DNA from: Pleodorina starrii
Lineage: Eukaryota; Chlorophyta; Chlorophyceae; Chlamydomonadales; Volvocaceae
Reading direction: 5' to 3'
NCBI GenBank assembly: GCA_030267565.1
Contig: BRXU01000066.1
Location: 62,001-126,000, forward strand
DNA length: 64,000 nt
The notes under the pieces: generated by a model
The model's database searches: none
What the model saw: only the letters and a program-made list of their open reading frames with translations
What the model was told of the DNA's origin: nothing
Made by a program: the position numbers and the translations under genes
Shown here: one piece after another, positions 59,750 to 64,000 of the stretch
Layout of the letters: every line of letters begins with the position of its first letter
Numbering within the stretch: position 1 is the stretch's first letter

Positions 59750-60766
59750 TTAGCGGCCGCCGGCTCCGGCCAGGAAGAAGAGAACGGCGGCAGTGCACAG
59801 GAGATATGCGATCAGAGCCCCACCGAGCATGACGACATCGCGGAGGATGAACCCGTAGGAGTCGTGGCGTTCGCGGCGGTAGCTCAGAACGGCGAAGAGT
59901 ACCGGCATGAGCGCAACGAAAGCCATGACGGTGAGCACGACCGGGTAGTTCTGCACCGGCACGGTCACGATCGCCAGAGGCAGCACCGCAAGCGTGAAGG
60001 TCATGGTGTGGTCGGCGAAGACGCTGGTGATCCCGCTGGTCACCTGCCCACTGCGGACCACGGACCAGGTGGTGAACACCTGCGGCAGAGTAGTCATGAA
60101 CGCGGTGATGAACAGCCCGCTGACCAGTGGTGCCAGGCCAAGCGCTGAACCGATCTGCTGGGTTCCGGTGACGAGGACGTAGGAACCCACGGCAAGTGCG
60201 GCTACACCGCCGAGCGTCAGCAGGGTCTGTTTCCCCGACCACGAGACTTGACCGCGTTCGCCGCCACGACCGCGGAAGAGGGCCTGCCCGAGGTAGATGA
60301 CGTATGCGACCACGGCGATCAAGCCATCGATCGGCTGCAGCCCTCGCCAGGCCGGAGGCAGGATGAGCACCGCGAACAGGGCGACGACGGCAAGGTAGGG
60401 CAGTGCGTCGATGAGCACCGCGCCCTTCTCGATCCGCAGGCCCTCGCCCTGCTCGGCAGGTTTCTTGTCGCTGGTCGCCCGGTTCTACCGAAACGCCGCG
60501 TAGCCGACCGCGACGGTGATCGGGATCGAGACCACGGTGGAGCCGAGCATGCTGCCCAGTCCGATCGATCCGGCCCCGGTGGCCGCGCTGACGACGTTGA
60601 TGCCGACATCGGGGCTGGCGCTGCCGAGGGCAACCAGTGGGCCGCCGGCGGCGCCGGTGAACCCGTACCGCTGCCGTACCGCCTTCAGGGGAGCGGCCAG
60701 TTGCTCGGCGCCCCAGCGGGTGGCGAATGCCGCCAAGACCAAGCCCACCACCCACACCCACGTCAT
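59750..60766 (-). pseudogene. CaCA-type cation exchanger gene with an internal amber codon
   Basis: One continuous frame of 339 codons interrupted by a single TAG at 60487-60485. The first 93 codons (MTWVWVVGLVLAAFATRWGA...) carry the alpha-1 repeat (LVALGSASPDVGINVVSAAT). The remainder has the second half of about six helices with SGLFITAFMTTLPQVFTTW as alpha-2. Reading straight through gives a protein of family length without loss, so the interruption is one nonsense change, readthrough, or a sequencing error. ATG 60766 overlaps the P450 stop (ATGA), so the gene is in an operon with it. Intact members exchange Ca2+ or other cations for Na+ or H+. Confidence 0.8.
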
Positions 60767-62043
60767 CGCGGCCCTCCCCCCACCGTTGCGCTCGACGGTA
60801 CGGAGCGCACGTTAGAGATCACGAATCCGCTGGATGGCAGGGTGGGCATGCGGCGCAGGCTGATCCGCAGATCCTGGGACGGGACGTCATAGGTGATCTC
60901 CCGCGTCAGGATGGCCAGCGCCGTCTTCATCAGGGCGATGGTGATCCACTCCCCCGCGCATCGGTGGCCGATGTGGTGATCCCCGCCGCCTTGTGGGATG
61001 AGACCGTAGGCGCCGCCGTCCCAAGTGGTGAAGCGGTCCGGATCGAAGATCTCGGGGTTCTCCCACAGGTCGGGGTGGTGGTTGGTGCCGTATAGGTCCA
61101 GGAGCGTTCTGCGCCCCTGGGGGAAGTGCACGCCCTGCCAATCGAAGGCGGTGCGCACCCGAGCACCGACCATCGGGAAGAAAGGATAGAAGCGGCGGAC
61201 CTCCTGAACGAACAGCTCGGCGTCGCGGTCCTCGCCCTGGCGCAACCGGCTTCGCCACTGGGGGTGCTGGTGCAGGGCCAAGGCCGCGAAGGTGATGAAG
61301 CGGTCGACCGCGACCGTGGGACGCACGAGGTTGAGCAGCTCGACCGCGGCAATCCGGCTGCCCAACAGCTGCCCGCCAGGCTCGCGGTGGGTGGACACGA
61401 CCTGCAAGGCGCTGCCCTCCGGGGCAGCGTGCTCCCCGCGGCGTACCCGATCCACCAGGTCCGCAATGGCTTGTTCGGCCCCGTGGCGGGCGTGCCGGCC
61501 CCGCCAGTGCCGGGGACCGACCGCAGCGGGAGCGTCGATCATGGCGTGCAAGGACTGGGTGCGGCCCCTGACCTGGGACTCGGTGACGGGGACACCGACC
61601 CAGCTACTGACCGCCTGGCACAGGATCTGCCCGACCTCCTCGTACAGCACGATGCGGTCGGCGGCTTCCCACACAGGAATCCGGGCTCTCCAGCCGTCGG
61701 CGACCAGGCCCGTCAAAGTACGGATGTCGTGCGGGGTCATGAGATCCATGAACATCTGCTTGCGCGCCCGGTGGGTCTGTCCGTCTAGGCCCTGCACGCC
61801 ACCGACACCGAGCAGCGTCTTCTGCACCCGCATTGGGAAGGCACCTCGTCGCTGGAACCGGTCGGCGTCGTAGAAGACCTGTGCGGCCTCCGCACCGCGC
61901 AGACACACCGTCGGCTCCAGCAGCAGGCGGGTCTGGAACACATCGGTTCCGTACCGTTCACACCGCCGGGACACGAACTCATAGCCCTGCCAAGCCAAGG
62001 CCAGGGTGCTGTCCATACTGCGGTCGTACGCCATGCGTCCCAT
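60763..62043 (-). CDS. CYP152-family cytochrome P450 peroxygenase (fatty-acid hydroxylase type)
   Basis: A 426-residue P450. The haem Cys is in GGGDHHIGHRCAGE (about residue 357), and the substrate carboxylate-binding Arg is in NLVRPTVAVDRF (about residue 240), a CYP152 feature that replaces the usual acid-alcohol pair. LYGTNHHPDLW and SLRRMPTLPSSGFV near the end also match CYP152. At the position that is His in the decarboxylase OleT and Gln in P450BSbeta, this protein has Gln (GVGGVQGLDGQTH), which favours hydroxylation over decarboxylation. It uses H2O2, so no redox partner is needed. GAGGGAGTCCTG precedes ATG 62043. Confidence 0.9.
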   Translation of the reverse strand: MGRMAYDRSMDSTLALAWQGYEFVSRRCERYGTDVFQTRLLLEPTVCLRGAEAAQVFYDADRFQRRGAFPMRVQKTLLGVGGVQGLDGQTHRARKQMFMDLMTPHDIRTLTGLVADGWRARIPVWEAADRIVLYEEVGQILCQAVSSWVGVPVTESQVRGRTQSLHAMIDAPAAVGPRHWRGRHARHGAEQAIADLVDRVRRGEHAAPEGSALQVVSTHREPGGQLLGSRIAAVELLNLVRPTVAVDRFITFAALALHQHPQWRSRLRQGEDRDAELFVQEVRRFYPFFPMVGARVRTAFDWQGVHFPQGRRTLLDLYGTNHHPDLWENPEIFDPDRFTTWDGGAYGLIPQGGGDHHIGHRCAGEWITIALMKTALAILTREITYDVPSQDLRISLRRMPTLPSSGFVISNVRSVPSSATVGGGPR

Positions 62044-62080
62044 CAGGACTCCCTCTCACGGTGGACTCGCGGCATCGTGG

Positions 62081-62115
62081 CCTCGGACCTCGGACCTCGG
62101 ACCTCGGACCTCGGA
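62081..62115. repeat. Tandem heptamer repeat (CCTCGGA)x5
   Basis: Five perfect CCTCGGA units immediately upstream of the P450 gene, between it and the VKOR gene. The flanking 62044-62384 spacer holds no gene. The repeat could expand or contract by slippage and alter spacing of the P450 promoter. Confidence 0.9.
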
Positions 62116-62384
62116 AAGCATGATCGCGACTGAAGGATGACATTACCCTGGCGAGGTACCAACGTCAGATGCCGATCGAAGCGCTACAGCGGTAATACCT
62201 TCCAAGACGGGATCCCGAGCCCCTGCGATGGCGACCTGATGCAACGCGTCCGACCGGACGCGGCCGGCGATCACCCGATGTCTGTCAGCGGAACATGGGC
62301 CACGGATGATGAGTCTGATGGGCAAGCTGGGTCTGACACCGTCGACGGTGTCGACCCCCGTGGGAGCACCGCGACCGGTGGGTG

Positions 62385-63032
62385 TCAGAGGCCGGTGAAG
62401 GCGGTGAAGAAGCGGAAGAACACCGAGGCGGCCACCGCGACGTAGGTGATGGCGACCAGGGTCCAGGCCCAGTCGGCGGCGAAGCGGGCCAGCCCGGGCG
62501 GGGCGGGGATGATGCCGTGGACCATGTTGCGGATGGTGAGCAGGATGGTCAGCGGGATCATCGCCGCCCACACGATCATGCAGTACAGGCACAGGATGTA
62601 GATGGAGAACAGCGCCTGGGACCACAACCAGATCGCGAACACCGCCCCGGCGGTGACCCCGACCTGCAGCCCGATCCAGTACCAGCGCCCGAACCGCGCC
62701 CCCGAGAGGGCCGCCATGGCGGTGGTAATGACCACGGCGAAGGCGACGATGCCGATCAGCGGGTTGGGGAAGCCGAACAGTTCCGACTGCCAGGTGCCCA
62801 TGACCTGCCCGCAGGAGACCCAGGGGTTGATGTCGCAGCTGGTGACGTGGCCGGGGTCGCGGTAGAGGGCCAGGCGCTCGAGCACCAGGACACCGGAGGC
62901 GATCCAACCGATCACCCCGGTCACCAGCAGCAGGACCGCGAAGGGCCGGTACCGGGCGAAGCCGGGCAGGTGGGTCTCGGTGGCCGGGCCGGCGTCGGTG
63001 TGATGGGTGGTGCTGGTGGTGGGGTCAGCCAT
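62385..63032 (-). CDS. Vitamin K epoxide reductase family (VKOR) protein
   Basis: A 215-residue membrane protein with about five helices. Loop Cys lie in CDINPWVSCGQVM and the active-site CxxC in CLYCMIVW (about residue 148). Bacterial VKOR replaces DsbB, passing electrons from a thiol oxidase to quinone. The ATG at 63032 overlaps the CtaG-like stop by 8 bp, behind AAGGACACCCACC. No DsbA-like partner is fused or adjacent in the window; the TlpA-like protein at 55660 is unlinked. Confidence 0.92.
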   Translation of the reverse strand: MADPTTSTTHHTDAGPATETHLPGFARYRPFAVLLLVTGVIGWIASGVLVLERLALYRDPGHVTSCDINPWVSCGQVMGTWQSELFGFPNPLIGIVAFAVVITTAMAALSGARFGRWYWIGLQVGVTAGAVFAIWLWSQALFSIYILCLYCMIVWAAMIPLTILLTIRNMVHGIIPAPPGLARFAADWAWTLVAITYVAVAASVFFRFFTAFTGL

Positions 63033-64000
63033 GGTGGGTGTCCTTGACGGTTCCGTTGTCGATGACAGGGGTGTCGGCCTGGGGTCTTCGGGCCAGGACG
63101 GCCAGGGCGGTGGCCAACAGGGGCAGGGCCCCGGCCAGGAGGATGGAGCTGGCCGCGGATTGCTGGTCCGCCAGCGGGGCGGGGCCCCAGTCCCTCCCCA
63201 GCCCGGAGAACCACTCCGGTTGGATCAGCGCTGGGGACAGGGCGGTGGCCCCCGCCCAGAGCCCCAGGGCGGTGGCTGTCCCGACCAGCGTCAGAGCTTG
63301 GGTGTGCACCGCAGCCCGGTCGCGTGGTGGGACCAGCACGGCGGCGGCGAAGATCAGGCCCAGGACCAGGGCGGTGGTATTCATCAGTTCGTGGCCGACG
63401 TGGGTGTGCAGGGCCAGGGCGAAGGCGGGGGTGTAGTAGAAGACACCGAGCCCGGCCAGGACCAGGACCGCGGCCGGGATCGGGTGGGCCATCAGCGCCC
63501 CGGTCCGGGAGGTGCGCCATGCGGTGGTGAGCTCGCGCGCCCCGGTGGAGCCGTCGGTGCGGGCCGGCACCAGGGCCGCGGCCAGAAGCCCGGGTCGTCC
63601 GGCGATCAGCAGCAACGGCACCGGGAAGGCCAGCAGCAGGTGGGCGGTGGTGTGGATGCTGAACAGGATCGGGGCGTAGACGGCCGGCAGCCCGCAGGTG
63701 ACATAGACCAGCAGCACGAGTCCGGCCAGGAACGCCACCGTGCGCGCCACCGGCCACGGTGTCCTGGTGTAGCGCAGGCGTCGCGCCCCGGCCAGGTAGA
63801 GGCAGGCTGCGAGGATCGCCACGGCGATCCACAGCCAGTCCAGGCGCCACTGGGTGACCCACCCGGAGGCGCTCAGCGGTGGGGGCAGCAGGTAGCCGGT
63901 GAGGATCTCGGCGGCGGTGATGTCCGGTTCCCGTTCCAGGGGCACCGGGGTGGGGGTGCGCCCCAGGGCCACGCCCAGGGCCATCACCGCGCAGAGGATG
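63025..64000 (-). CDS. Cytochrome c oxidase assembly protein (CtaG family), partial at window edge
   Basis: At least 320 residues with about seven or more helices. LFSIHTTAHLLLAFPVPLLL and FALALHTHVGHELMNTTALV carry the conserved His of the CtaG/caa3-assembly family. The frame is still open and hydrophobic at base 64000, so the N-terminus, possibly a fused CopD domain as in many actinobacteria, lies outside. It would help insert copper into cytochrome oxidase. Confidence 0.8.
   Translation of the reverse strand, partial: ILCAVMALGVALGRTPTPVPLEREPDITAAEILTGYLLPPPLSASGWVTQWRLDWLWIAVAILAACLYLAGARRLRYTRTPWPVARTVAFLAGLVLLVYVTCGLPAVYAPILFSIHTTAHLLLAFPVPLLLIAGRPGLLAAALVPARTDGSTGARELTTAWRTSRTGALMAHPIPAAVLVLAGLGVFYYTPAFALALHTHVGHELMNTTALVLGLIFAAAVLVPPRDRAAVHTQALTLVGTATALGLWAGATALSPALIQPEWFSGLGRDWGPAPLADQQSAASSILLAGALPLLATALAVLARRPQADTPVIDNGTVKDTHHG

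Noticed and set aside
1..64000. tRNA, rRNA and CRISPR arrays
   Set aside because: No cloverleaf, conserved rRNA segment or regularly spaced repeat set was noticed; a covariance-model search would be needed to exclude small RNA genes.

Overview
The window is high-GC DNA with actinobacterial gene style: GTG and TTG starts, many ATGA or GTGA stop/start overlaps, Tat-type lipoproteins, a type II cytochrome c biogenesis set and ergothioneine genes. A Micrococcales host (Arthrobacter/Kocuria-like) is the best guess. Relaxase, MobC-like, helicase, toxin-antitoxin, tyrosine recombinase and metal-resistance genes lie side by side, so this is most likely a plasmid or a large mobilisable island. I saw no rRNA, tRNA or CRISPR array.

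Bases 348-14546 hold a catabolic cluster. On the minus strand, in transcription order, are an NMT1-type ABC importer (substrate-binding protein, ATPase, two permeases), an isochorismatase-fold amidohydrolase, an MFS transporter, an aldo/keto reductase, Rieske dioxygenase alpha and beta subunits, a small conserved protein, ferredoxin, ferredoxin reductase, a class II aldolase-like decarboxylase and an IclR regulator. From the reductase onward this is the phtB-Aa-Ab-Ac-Ad-C-R order known for phthalate 3,4-dioxygenation. The divergent gene at 13665 is a metal-independent deacetylase/allantoinase-fold protein of the length reported for cyclic imidases. Together they suggest phthalimide -> phthalamate -> phthalate -> protocatechuate. 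A tatA-tatC-tatB set follows, with tatC broken by a frameshift in a G run.

Bases 16.6-34.8 kb are the mobility backbone. They include a divergent pair (ParB-like membrane protein and APH-like kinase), a very large methyltransferase-helicase with a gene nested in another frame at its 5' end, a mobilisation module (possible oriT, MobC-like protein, relaxase, accessory protein), a 5'-truncated coupling protein, a Xre/RES toxin-antitoxin pair, and a three-gene tyrosine recombinase unit (integrase, Xre-like HTH, zinc-ribbon recombinase-like protein).

Bases 35.0-42.1 kb carry ergothioneine genes egtE and egtABC without egtD, then an orphan betaine-type binding protein and an SDR. A 19-bp sequence at 16563 recurs inverted at 42257, bracketing this block and the mobility genes.

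Bases 42.3-53.4 kb are for metal and thiol stress: a MerR-controlled operon (merA, two further flavin disulfide reductases, merR), a methyltransferase-DinB pair, a CmtR-like/CadD cadmium unit, and an ArsR-cadA-lspA operon.

Bases 53.4-64.0 kb are for redox and membrane protein maturation: ccdA, cysK, a TlpA/ResA-like thioredoxin, resB and ccsB; then a CYP152 peroxygenase with a cation exchanger gene interrupted by an in-frame amber codon; then VKOR and a CtaG-like protein that runs off the window.
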